A program made the position numbers and the translations under genes. Below, in pieces: positions 22,291-30,600 of a stretch of 43,060 nt of DNA (position 1 is its first letter; each line of letters opens with the position of its first letter). This DNA comes from Planctomycetota bacterium (GTDB lineage Bacteria > Planctomycetota > UBA1135 > UBA2386), in the NCBI GenBank assembly GCA_025459175.1, contig JALORC010000055.1, positions 1-43,060 on the forward strand, in the 5' to 3' direction. The notes beneath the pieces are model-generated. The model saw nothing but the letters and a program-made list of their open reading frames with translations. It ran no database searches and was not told the DNA's origin.

Positions 22291-22306
22291 GGGGTGAACC
22301 CACCCC
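22291..22306 (+). promoter_or_regulatory. Hairpin directly abutting a start codon
   Basis: GGGGTG, loop AACC, CACCCC: a perfect 6-bp GC-rich stem ending at the base before the ATG at 22307. If present in the mRNA it would cover the ribosome-binding position; alternatively the transcript may be leaderless and the repeat a DNA operator. No Shine-Dalgarno is seen for this gene. Confidence 0.4.
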
Positions 22307-23059
22307 ATGCGCGACCTCCTCCCCAAGCTCTTCCGTTCGTGCGGCCTCGCCGCGTTCGCCCTCGCCTGCTTCACCGCCTGCTCCGGCGGCGGCGGCGGCG
22401 GCAGCCCGGCCCAACCACAACCCCAGCCCCTGGGCGCCTTCGCCGGCACCTGGGACTTCGAGCTGCTCGTCACCGCCAGCACCGACCCGGGCATCCCGGT
22501 CGGCGAACGCGAACGCGAGACCTTGGTGATCACCGTCGCCGGCACCACCGCGACGCTGAACGCGGAGACCGGCAACTTCGTCGGCACGATCACAGGTCCG
22601 CGCGTGCAGCTGGTCCGCACCGACGGCACGCTGTCGCTGACGATCGACGCCAACGACCGCATCACCGGCACCGCGACCGTCGCGGGCGCCGCCGGCCAGA
22701 CCGCGACCTTCGCCGTGACCGCGGTGCGCAACCAGGGCTCTGGCAACGCGCTCGCGCTGACCACCGGCACCTGGTCGTTCGTCGTCGACATCGGCGGCAG
22801 CCCGCTGTTCTTCAACGACGGCCAGCTGACGCAGAACGGCGCCGCGGTGGTGTTCGAGTTCGTCGACTCGACGGCGACCCCGCCGATCACGTCGACGTGG
22901 ACCGGCAACCTCACCGGCGCGCAGTGGACGCCCACGGTCACCGGCACGCTGCCCTTCGCGGTCGAAGGCACGTTCGCGGCGGATGGACGCAGCTTCACCG
23001 GCAACTTCACGTCGCTGGTGATCGGCAACGGCACGATCACCGGCAACTTCGTCCCCTGA
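22307..23059 (+). CDS. Lipoprotein, beta-rich, function unknown
   Basis: 250 residues. A lipoprotein signal ends FTAC (Cys25), then a poly-Gly/Ser and Pro-Gln spacer leads into a domain of alternating Thr/Val/Gly strands (LGAFAGTWDFELLVT..., TGTWSFVVDIGG...). Two GTW-start halves suggest an internal duplication of a lipocalin- or beta-barrel-like sheet. No known motif recognised. The next gene follows 22 bp downstream, probably one transcript. Confidence 0.75.
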   Translation: MRDLLPKLFRSCGLAAFALACFTACSGGGGGGSPAQPQPQPLGAFAGTWDFELLVTASTDPGIPVGERERETLVITVAGTTATLNAETGNFVGTITGPRVQLVRTDGTLSLTIDANDRITGTATVAGAAGQTATFAVTAVRNQGSGNALALTTGTWSFVVDIGGSPLFFNDGQLTQNGAAVVFEFVDSTATPPITSTWTGNLTGAQWTPTVTGTLPFAVEGTFAADGRSFTGNFTSLVIGNGTITGNFVP

Positions 23060-23081
23060 TCCCGTGCCCCGCGAATCGGCC

Positions 23082-24224
23082 ATGCGCAGGATCCCGGTTG
23101 CTCTGCTGCTGTTCGCGGTGCTGATCGCGGCGCTGTTGATCGCACTCGAGTGGATCGCCACGGCGGCGGCCGCGGCGCCGACACCCATCCGCGGTGCGAG
23201 CGAGGCGGCGCCAACGCGGCGCCACGAACCGAATGACGACGTGCAGTTGGTCGAAGCAGCGCTGCAAGTGACCGAGCCGGTCGGCAGTGACCGACTTGCC
23301 AGCGAACCGCGCTGCCAGGGCTGGCCGGAGCAGACGGCGCCAGTGCGCGACACGGCACCGGCCGGTGTGCAGGTGGTCGATGCCGCGGGCCGGCCACAGC
23401 CCCTGCTGCCGGTCGGGCTCTGCAGCACCGAACGCCTGACCGGCCGCCCGTGCCTGCTGCCTCTCGGCCATACCGATGCGGATGGCTTCCTGCCGCTGGC
23501 GCCGCACCGCCTGGGCACCCTGGTGGTCGAGACCGCCGGCGGCCGCATCGGCAGCGTGCTGCGCACCGAGGCCACCGCATCGACCACGCTGCAGCTGGTG
23601 CTGCAGGCGACCGGTGCCCTGCTGGTCGATGTCGTCAATGCCGCCGGGCGGCCGATCGACGGGGCCCGCGTCGAACTGACCGGACCGGGTGGCCGCGCGG
23701 TCGTCAGCAGCGATGCCACCGGACGGAGCTGGTTCCCGCAGCTCGCGCTCGACGGCGAACTGACGCTGCGCGCGAGCTCCGCCGGCCGCCGCGCCGAGTT
23801 GCGCCTGCCAGCACAGCGGCCCGCCGGACGCACGCTGCATCAGGTCGTGGTGCTGGATGCTGCCCCCCGGCTGCTGGTCGGCGACGTGCTCCACGCCGAC
23901 GGCTCGCCGTGCTGCGAGCGGCTGCTGCGCTGCACGTTCGCGGACGGCAGTAGCCTGCGCACGACCAGCGATGCCCACGGTCGCATCGCGATCCCGTTGC
24001 CGGGGCCGCCGCCGGGCGAACCTTCGAGGACGTTCGACGTGCGGCTCGAACTGCTCGACGCCGCTGGTCACCTGAGCGGAGCGAGCGCAATCGTGAATCT
24101 GACGCCGAACGACGGCCGTACGGTGTGCCAGCCAGTTCGGCTGGTGCACCCAGTCGCCGCCGAGCCGCGCCATGCCCACAGCCCGCGGCATGCGTCCGTG
24201 TTCCCTTCCCACGATCGCGGCTGA
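23082..24224 (+). CDS. Membrane-anchored regulatory-like beta protein
   Basis: 380 residues from the ATG at 23082 (a GTG at 23064 would add six). One N-terminal TM helix (about 3-25) and an Ala/Pro linker are followed by small beta modules opening GVQVVDAAGRPQ, VDVVNAAGRPIDGARVEL and VGDVLHADGSPC. These 'V-D-A-G-x-P' openings are typical of carboxypeptidase-regulatory-like folds. It is related in layout to the two genes on the opposite strand and to the ectodomain of the sigma fusion at 39096. The C-terminal tail is His/Arg-rich. No enzyme motif. Confidence 0.75.
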   Translation: MRRIPVALLLFAVLIAALLIALEWIATAAAAAPTPIRGASEAAPTRRHEPNDDVQLVEAALQVTEPVGSDRLASEPRCQGWPEQTAPVRDTAPAGVQVVDAAGRPQPLLPVGLCSTERLTGRPCLLPLGHTDADGFLPLAPHRLGTLVVETAGGRIGSVLRTEATASTTLQLVLQATGALLVDVVNAAGRPIDGARVELTGPGGRAVVSSDATGRSWFPQLALDGELTLRASSAGRRAELRLPAQRPAGRTLHQVVVLDAAPRLLVGDVLHADGSPCCERLLRCTFADGSSLRTTSDAHGRIAIPLPGPPPGEPSRTFDVRLELLDAAGHLSGASAIVNLTPNDGRTVCQPVRLVHPVAAEPRHAHSPRHASVFPSHDRG

Positions 24225-24275
24225 GTCGCGCCTATTCGGATCGGGGGCGCAGCGCCTGGATGGCCAGCGTGGAGA

Positions 24276-25217
24276 TCAGCGTCGAGAGTCCGCGCCGATT
24301 GGGCGGCCGGGCACGATCTGCCGCACCAGATCGCGGACACGGTTCGTGGTGAGTTTCGTGCCGAACTCCACACCATGAAAGGTGCCGAGGAAACCGGTCC
24401 ATTCGCTCAGCGGGGGCGCACCCGGAAGCGCGATCGGGATGATCTTCAGCTGGCGTGCCCCCGAACGCTGACGGCGCACATATTCATTCAGAGCAGCACC
24501 GTATTCGAGCTGCTGCCAGTCGCCGAGGCCGTGCGCGCCGCGCGCCACGAGGATGGCGTCGACATGCGCCAGCCCCTCCTCCAAGGAAGACACGAAGCGT
24601 TGCCCGGGCGCGATCTCGTTCTCGTCGAACCAACAGCAGATGCCGGCATCGAACAGGCGGTCACGCAACTCTCGCACCCGATCCTTGTCCTTGCTGTTGT
24701 GGCACAGGAAAGCCTGCCACTGGCCAAGTGCGCGGCGCACCAGCTTGGTCTCGCCACGCCGCAGCGCGGCGAACTCGCCAGCCACCTTGTCCGAAACCGC
24801 GAGTTCCCGCGCGCAGTGCACGAAACGCCGCACTACCGGATCGAGATGCGCTGCAGTCTCGGGGCGGCGATAGTCGACCAGCACGAGATGCCTGGGCAAC
24901 AACAACGCGAAGGCTTGCGCGGGGTGAAGTGCAGAGCCCGAACGCGGCTTCAGCTCGACCTCGACACATGTACCGCGCGCGAGTGGGCGCTCGAGCAACG
25001 AATTCACCGTGAACGCTGGATAGACGCTGGCGACGGTGGCCTGCACGGTCTCGAGCAGTCGGATCGACTTGGCGGTGGCAACAGGGAACCGTGCGATGCG
25101 GACTTCGATCGCGACGGGTGGGCCCGAAGTTGGCGGCTGCACCGTGTAACCGGTCCCCGCGGACAGAGCAGCCCACCCGTCGGGCAGGTCGAAGTCGACG
25201 TTCGCGAGCGTCACCAT
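24276..25217 (-). CDS. DcrB/DUF1795-like domain fused to TIR NADase domain
   Basis: 313 residues. Residues about 5-138 have the pattern of the DcrB/DUF1795 fold (FDLPDGW opening, a long SIRLLETVQATVASVYP helix, LERPLARGTCVEVEL, QAFALLLPRHLVLVDYRRPE, a closing helix). The match is from memory and less certain than the TIR. Residues 167-285 are a TIR_2 domain: AFLCHNSKDKDRV, CCWFDENEIAPGQRF, then DWQQLEYGAAL where Glu238 is the expected catalytic residue for NAD+ cleavage. No signal peptide or TM, so cytoplasmic. Only 2 bp separate it from the upstream KAP-TIR gene. Likely an effector of an abortive-infection defence; not shown. Confidence 0.85.
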   Translation of the reverse strand: MVTLANVDFDLPDGWAALSAGTGYTVQPPTSGPPVAIEVRIARFPVATAKSIRLLETVQATVASVYPAFTVNSLLERPLARGTCVEVELKPRSGSALHPAQAFALLLPRHLVLVDYRRPETAAHLDPVVRRFVHCARELAVSDKVAGEFAALRRGETKLVRRALGQWQAFLCHNSKDKDRVRELRDRLFDAGICCWFDENEIAPGQRFVSSLEEGLAHVDAILVARGAHGLGDWQQLEYGAALNEYVRRQRSGARQLKIIPIALPGAPPLSEWTGFLGTFHGVEFGTKLTTNRVRDLVRQIVPGRPIGADSRR

Positions 25218-25219
25218 GG

Positions 25220-26968
25220 TCAGGACGCGGCTTGCTTGATGGTCCGGTGCAAGGCGCGCGCGATCGTCGCGAACGCAGCCGAGTACGGAGGGTCACCCTT
25301 GTTCAGGTCCACGGCTTGGAACTTGACCAGCTCCGGCAGCACGGTCGAGAGCAGCTCGACCGAAGCACCAGGCAGGAGCACCGGGATGATCAGCGGTGGG
25401 TCGGAGTCGGTTTGTCGGTCGAGCATCGCGAGTGCCTCCTGGCGTTGGAACGAACTCGTCGGCGTCCGCGGACCGCACAGGAAAAGCAGTGCCCGCGCCG
25501 AGCGCAGAGATGCCTCCATCGAGTTCTGCAACTGCTCGCCAGCGCCGATGCTGACGCGGTCGAGGAACACCAGGAACTTGTTGTCCTCGAGGTACCCCCG
25601 CAGCCCTTCCGCGATGTGCGCGAACTCCGTCGGATAACTGATGAACGCATCGAACACCGGTGCCGCCCGGGAACTCGTCGCGGGATCGATTTCGCGCTTG
25701 TGCTGGCGAACGAACTGCGCGGCCGCGACGCGGGCGTTCTCGTCTCTGAGCCAGCGGATTCCGGCGTCGGAGAACAATAGGTTCTTCAGCTCGACGGACT
25801 TGCGCAGTTCACCGGCGAGGAACGTCTCGTCGCCGGACAACGGCGACTGAAGGTCAGGCGACGCGGCTGGATCCGGGATCACGCCATGCTCCCAACCCGC
25901 GACCGCGAGGGCGAGTTCGCGGCGCGACAGTTCGAGCACACGGTGCACAGCCGGCCAGCGGTGCTGCAGCGCGCGGCTCACCGCGAACATGGCCAGCGGT
26001 ACTTCATCCATCTTGCCGTCGGCACGCAGGTTCTCGGTGATCGAGCGATCGATGATCAGGTTGTTGACCACGCGGATCAGCGCCCGCGGATTGTAGTCGA
26101 ACACCGTCGCCAACAGCTCGAGCAACGTCTCGAGGTCGGGCTCGTCGATTCGCTCCGCCAGCCTTCTCGCGAGGCCGCCGATGCGGTCGCGGTGCGACGG
26201 AATCGGGAACGGCAGCTGTACGAGCTTCTCGAGATAGCTTGCACCGTTGAAGTTCTTGACACCCATCTCCTCGCGATACAGATGTGTCAGGTGCTCTTCG
26301 AGCACGGCGCGCGAAACGCCGATCACGAACACGAAGCCCGGCTGATCGAGCACCAATTTGATGCTCTCCAGGAGGCGTACGGCTCGCTGCGGCGAGCAAC
26401 GATCGAGGTCGTCGACGAACACGACAAACTTCCAGCCCCGCGGCACCTCGATCTCGGCGAGCAGGCGGAACGCCCGCGAGTATTGGCTCCGGGCCAGCAG
26501 AGCATCGAGGCGATCCGGCATGTCGGCAGGTGCCGCTCCCACCTGTGTGATCGGCCACTGCTCTTCGCCGACCGGTTTGCCGCCGCGCGCAGCAGCCGAC
26601 TCCAGGTGATGGAGCATCGCATCAAGCGCCTGCGTCTGGCCGGAGCGGTAGTCGTCGAAATGGCGGACTACCGCCGCGATCAGCGGGAACAGTGGCTGCT
26701 CCTCGTGCTGGAACTGCCAGGCGTTGCACTCGACGGTCACGATCTCCCGGTGCTTGCGGAGGCCGTTGCGCACCATACGCATCAAACTCGACTTACCGGT
26801 TCCCCACTCGCCGAAGATGCCGATCGTCAGCGGCTGGACCGCCTCGCGTGCGGCATCGGCCAGCGTCTGCGCGTAGGCGTTGAAACCCAGCGCATCATCC
26901 TCGACGACGGCGACCGGCTCCTCGGGGACGAGGCGCACCTTCGGCTTGACTGGCTTCGACAATGCCAT
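25220..26968 (-). CDS. KAP-family P-loop NTPase fused to C-terminal TIR domain
   Basis: 582 residues. The N-terminal KAP NTPase (about 25-340) has Walker A GEWGTGKS (53-60), the KAP-typical ECNAWQFQHEEQPLF (80-94) and Walker B VVFVDDLDRCSP (Asp186/187/189). Many KAP proteins carry TM helices in the NTPase; none is seen here. A helical linker (about 340-435) leads to a TIR domain (438-558): VFDAFISYP, FLVFLDRVSIGAGEQL, then SSFQRQEALAML with Glu511 at the catalytic position. The layout resembles a sensor/switch NTPase controlling a TIR effector. ATG 26968 is preferred over a TTG at 26977. A GGAG lies 12 bases upstream, which is weak. Confidence 0.9.
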   Translation of the reverse strand: MALSKPVKPKVRLVPEEPVAVVEDDALGFNAYAQTLADAAREAVQPLTIGIFGEWGTGKSSLMRMVRNGLRKHREIVTVECNAWQFQHEEQPLFPLIAAVVRHFDDYRSGQTQALDAMLHHLESAAARGGKPVGEEQWPITQVGAAPADMPDRLDALLARSQYSRAFRLLAEIEVPRGWKFVVFVDDLDRCSPQRAVRLLESIKLVLDQPGFVFVIGVSRAVLEEHLTHLYREEMGVKNFNGASYLEKLVQLPFPIPSHRDRIGGLARRLAERIDEPDLETLLELLATVFDYNPRALIRVVNNLIIDRSITENLRADGKMDEVPLAMFAVSRALQHRWPAVHRVLELSRRELALAVAGWEHGVIPDPAASPDLQSPLSGDETFLAGELRKSVELKNLLFSDAGIRWLRDENARVAAAQFVRQHKREIDPATSSRAAPVFDAFISYPTEFAHIAEGLRGYLEDNKFLVFLDRVSIGAGEQLQNSMEASLRSARALLFLCGPRTPTSSFQRQEALAMLDRQTDSDPPLIIPVLLPGASVELLSTVLPELVKFQAVDLNKGDPPYSAAFATIARALHRTIKQAAS

Positions 26969-27240
26969 TGGCAGCAACGACTCCAGGTGCAGACCTTCTC
27001 ATGCGACAGCCATGACTCATGGCAACGATGTCAGCAGCGGCGCGGATTGAAGCAGGGGCGCCGCGCATCTGCCAGCGCAAGGAGTCGGGATCCGGTGTTC
27101 GGCATCAGGATCTCGCTCAGGTGGCAGCAATCCGCCTGTCGAAGGCCGGGTTCGCGCTGGCGATGGAGAACCGAATGCGATCGAGATCAGGCTCGTTCCC
27201 ACGCCACCACCGAACTGCACCGACCGAAGGATCGATGCCT
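26969..27240. other. Upstream region of the KAP-TIR operon, no gene seen
   Basis: No convincing coding frame on either strand. On the minus strand TTGCCA (27025-27020), a 17-base spacer and ATGAGA (27002-26997) could be a weak -35/-10 pair with a start near 26990; the -10 match is poor. A perfect palindrome overlaps this -35 and spacer. Open frames across the stretch are Arg/Pro/Ser-rich and look non-coding. Confidence 0.4.
27009..27023. promoter_or_regulatory. Perfect 15-bp palindrome, candidate operator
   Basis: GCCATGA-C-TCATGGC, 7-bp arms around one base, 40 bp before the KAP-TIR start codon and overlapping the only plausible -35 element. Too close-armed for an RNA hairpin, so a DNA-binding site is more likely. 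No regulator gene is adjacent. Confidence 0.45.
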
Positions 27241-27507
27241 TCACAACGCACCGATGCGCGCCTGCAGCGCGTTCGTGGCGATCAGGCTCGCGGGGTTGGC
27301 ACCCGGCGCCACCACCGCGGCCTGGAAGAAGTTGTCGCTGCCGAGCAGGGCAGCAGAGCCCGGGATCGGCAGCGACCAGTTGGCAACGGCGCCGGCCGCG
27401 ACCGTCGCGACACTCCCATCGAGGCCGACGAACAGCTGGCAGCCCAGCATGCCGATCCCGTCGAGAGGCAGCGGCGAGATCGAAGAGCATGGCGAACGGT
27501 CTGATTG
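27241..27507 (-). pseudogene. Decayed 3' end of a secreted-protein gene (shared C-terminal domain)
   Basis: On the minus strand about 88 codons run from just after a stop near 27508 to a TGA at 27241. The first dozen look random. From about 27480 the frame reads SPLPLDGIGMLGCQLFVGLD, later NWSLPIPGSAALLGSDNFFQA and ends in TNALQARIGAL. This is the C-terminal beta domain shared by the secreted proteins at 4070, 17375, 34620, 37112, 41625 and 42911. There is no signal peptide, body or plausible start, so it is the stump of a larger gene whose 5' part is lost. Confidence 0.7.
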
Positions 27508-27669
27508 TCATCATGTCTGTATGCCGCGGCAGGCGGTTCCCGGGACTCGATCCCGACTCTACCCGCGATTCCTGCTGCATGTTGCCGACGACGCCAGGTG
27601 TGCCCCCGGCATGGCGGCCCGGCAGCATGGACCACGGGACACCGGAGGAGGCCATCGCGATCGCGCAGC
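27508..27669. other. Non-coding stretch between gene stump and alpha-2-macroglobulin gene
   Basis: I see no supported gene, RNA or repeat here. The frames on both strands are short or of shadow composition. It may hold further eroded sequence of the lost gene. Confidence 0.35.
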
Positions 27670-30600
27670 TCACCGCAACGGCGCCGACGCGCCGAGGTGG
27701 CGGCGCAGTCGATCGAGCCAGGCGTGTTCGCGCACCGTGAATTCCGCGGCGCGACCGGAGCGCCGCAGCGTCGCGAGCAGCGCGTCCCCCTCGTCGCCCA
27801 CGGGAGCCTCGAGCGTGCTCTCGTCGAGATCGAGTTGCCAGGCAAAGGCCTCACGAACCGCAGCCGCCAGCGCGCCACCGTCGCCCTGTTCGACGTGTCG
27901 CCGTGCGCACCGCACGCCGGCCGTCGTCGCCGTGAGGTTGTCCATCGCACGATCCACGTCCTTGTTGCGAAGCAGGAAGCGCCAGATCGCCTCGGCCTCG
28001 CGCTCGGTCGCCGGCTGGAACGCATCGGCAAGCTCTGTCTGGAAGCGGTCGACGAGCTGCACGCGCTGGTCGACGTCGAAGCGCGCCCATGCCCGCGCCC
28101 ACGCCTCCGGGCCGAGCATTGGCGCGATCGAGCCGACCTGCTGCGGCGAGCCGCGTTCGACGACGAGCGCGCGCACGAACCATGCGACCAACTCCTCCGC
28201 CCCGACCGTTGGGAGCCGGCCTTCGTCGTCGCAGAGCGTGCGCAACATCGCGATCGCCTCGTCCACGCCTTGGGCCCCGAGCCGGATCGCCTTGGCCCAG
28301 ACCGGGAAGCTCGCATCGCCCGCGCGCTGCGGCGCGCCGACCTCGTGCACGCCGCGCCGCAGCAGCGCATGCGCGAGCACGACGCGGAAGGCATCGTCGG
28401 TGCTCGCGAACGCCGCGATCAGCTCGCCGTCCGACGCCACCCCGCGCGCCACGAGGTCCGCGAGACGCGTCACGCTCCACGCATCGGCGCGCTCGTCCTC
28501 GTCCGCCTCGTCCGCGAGCCGCTCGAACACCGCGAGCGGCATGCGCAACCACCACTCGGCAGGCACGAGGCCGAACAGTTCGGCGCGGTGCGCGAACGCG
28601 AGGTCGGCGTCGTGAAGCGCGAGCTCGAACTCCCTCGCGTGCCGTTCGCTCGCGACGAGACCGCGCACGAACGCCGCCTCCCACTCGCCCTGGCGCGCCC
28701 GCAGGATCACCGCCAGTGGCAGCAGCGCCTGCTGCTCGGGCATCATGCGGTCGAACGCGGCCTCGCGCACGGTGGCGTCCTCGTGCGCCAGCGCCGCGTG
28801 CAGCAACTCGAACGCGCCGGGCCAGCCCACGAGCTGCAGTGGGTCCTCCGGGAGCTCGTCGAGCACGGCCGCCACCGTGTCGGGGGCACCGGCCATCGCG
28901 CGCCGCAGCAGCGCGAGGCGGCGGCACACGCGCTCGCCCTCGTCGGCGACGTGCGCGAGCGCGTAGTTCGCCGCTTCGATCTGCGTGACCGCGTCCTCGA
29001 CCTCGGTCGGGATCGGTGTGCGCATCGCACAGGCGAACGCTTCCAGCAGCAGCCCTACGAGCCAGGCCTCGAACGCGCCGGCCTCGAGTTCGAACGCGCG
29101 CAGGTGCCGCCGCTCGTCGAGCCAATCGTCGAGGGCTACGACCGCGACCCACGGATTCGCCGTCGCCGGATCGAAACCGAGCGCACGCGCCGTGCGCCGT
29201 TCGAGTTCCTCGCCGTCGGGCTTGCCGTCGTTCGCGAGCTGCCAGCAGGTGAAGAGTTCCGCGAGCGGGTCCGGCTCGTTGTCGACCGAGGCCGCCGCGT
29301 CGTGCGTCGGCGTGCGCGGCGCGGCCCACAGGGCGAACGCAGGCTCGGTGCCCTTCGCAGGTGCCACTACTTCGACGAACGAGCCCGCGCTGCCCCCGTC
29401 GAGGCCGCCGGCGTACATCGGCGCGGCGACCGTCGGCGGCCACGCGAAGCGGCCCACGGTGGTCGGCACGAGCAGCAGACGCCGCTCGAAGGGGCGATGG
29501 GCCTCGAGGTCGGCGACGAAGGCGACGTGAGCCGCGAGACGCTCGACGTCGCGCGAGTCACCGAGCAGCTCGAAGCCGCACGGCAACGGGCACTCGACGA
29601 CGACATGGCGCATCGACCGCGGCGAGGTCGCGCGCACCACGAGCAGCACGGGGCGACCGGCGGGCAGCGGACCATCGACGAGCGGGAACTTCGCGTCGAG
29701 TGGCGCCCGCAATGCGTGTTCGCGAGCCGCGGCATCGATCGCGTCCGGCAGCACGTGCAACGCGCGCTCGACGGCGATCGGGCTCCGCCACGCCGGGTGG
29801 CTCGATCCGGGCGCCGAGCGCATGGCAGTGACACGCACGAGCAGCGTCGCCCCCTCCGGTCCGCGCACGACGACCTCGCCACCGCGAGCGAAGCGCGCGC
29901 GGCCGGCATCGGCACGGTCGCTGGCGAGGTGCAGTTCGCGCGTCTCACCCCGGACCTCGACCCGCACGCGGGCCTCGCGCCGAGCGGTGCGTGGCACGGC
30001 CAGCGCGAGCGCCGCCGAGGCGCAGGCTTGCGCGTAGGTCGAGCCGCGGCCCGCGGCGCACGCGAGCACGAGGTCGGCGATCGCGCGATCGCGCGCGACG
30101 GGATCGTCGTCGAGCGCCAGGCGCAGCTCGAGCTGCATGGCCTGCACCGCGAGCGGGTCCTCACCCGCGCGAGTCACTACCCCGTCGCCCGCCGCCACGC
30201 CGCGGTCGAGCCGGTGCAGGCACGCGCGAGCTCCGTCGCGTTCGCCGGCCGCGAGCAGGGCGAGGCCGAGGCGCGCGATGGCGCCGGCGGAGAGGCCGAG
30301 CCGTGCGGGCAACTGCAGCATTGCCGGCTCGGCGTCGAGCGCGGGCAGCGCCACGGCAGCGAGCGCTCGCGCCCGCGTTGCCTCGGGTGCGAGGCGCAGC
30401 GCCGCCGCCGCCTGCTCGACCGCGAGCGCGAACGCGCGCTGCGCGGTCTCGTCGGCACGCTTCGACATCGGCGCCGGCACCGTGCACCCACCCGCGACGT
30501 CGAGCCGTTCGGCCGCGAGGTCGACGCCTGCTTCGCGCAACACCGCGAGCCCGTGCTTCACCAGCACGCTGATCTCGACGTCCGCCTCGCCACCCGGCCA

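Noticed and set aside
24246..24256. GGCGC-A-GCGCC between the convergent genes ending at 24224 and 24276, as a terminator
   Set aside because: A one-base centre cannot form an RNA loop and there is no T-run; short GC palindromes are expected by chance at this base composition.
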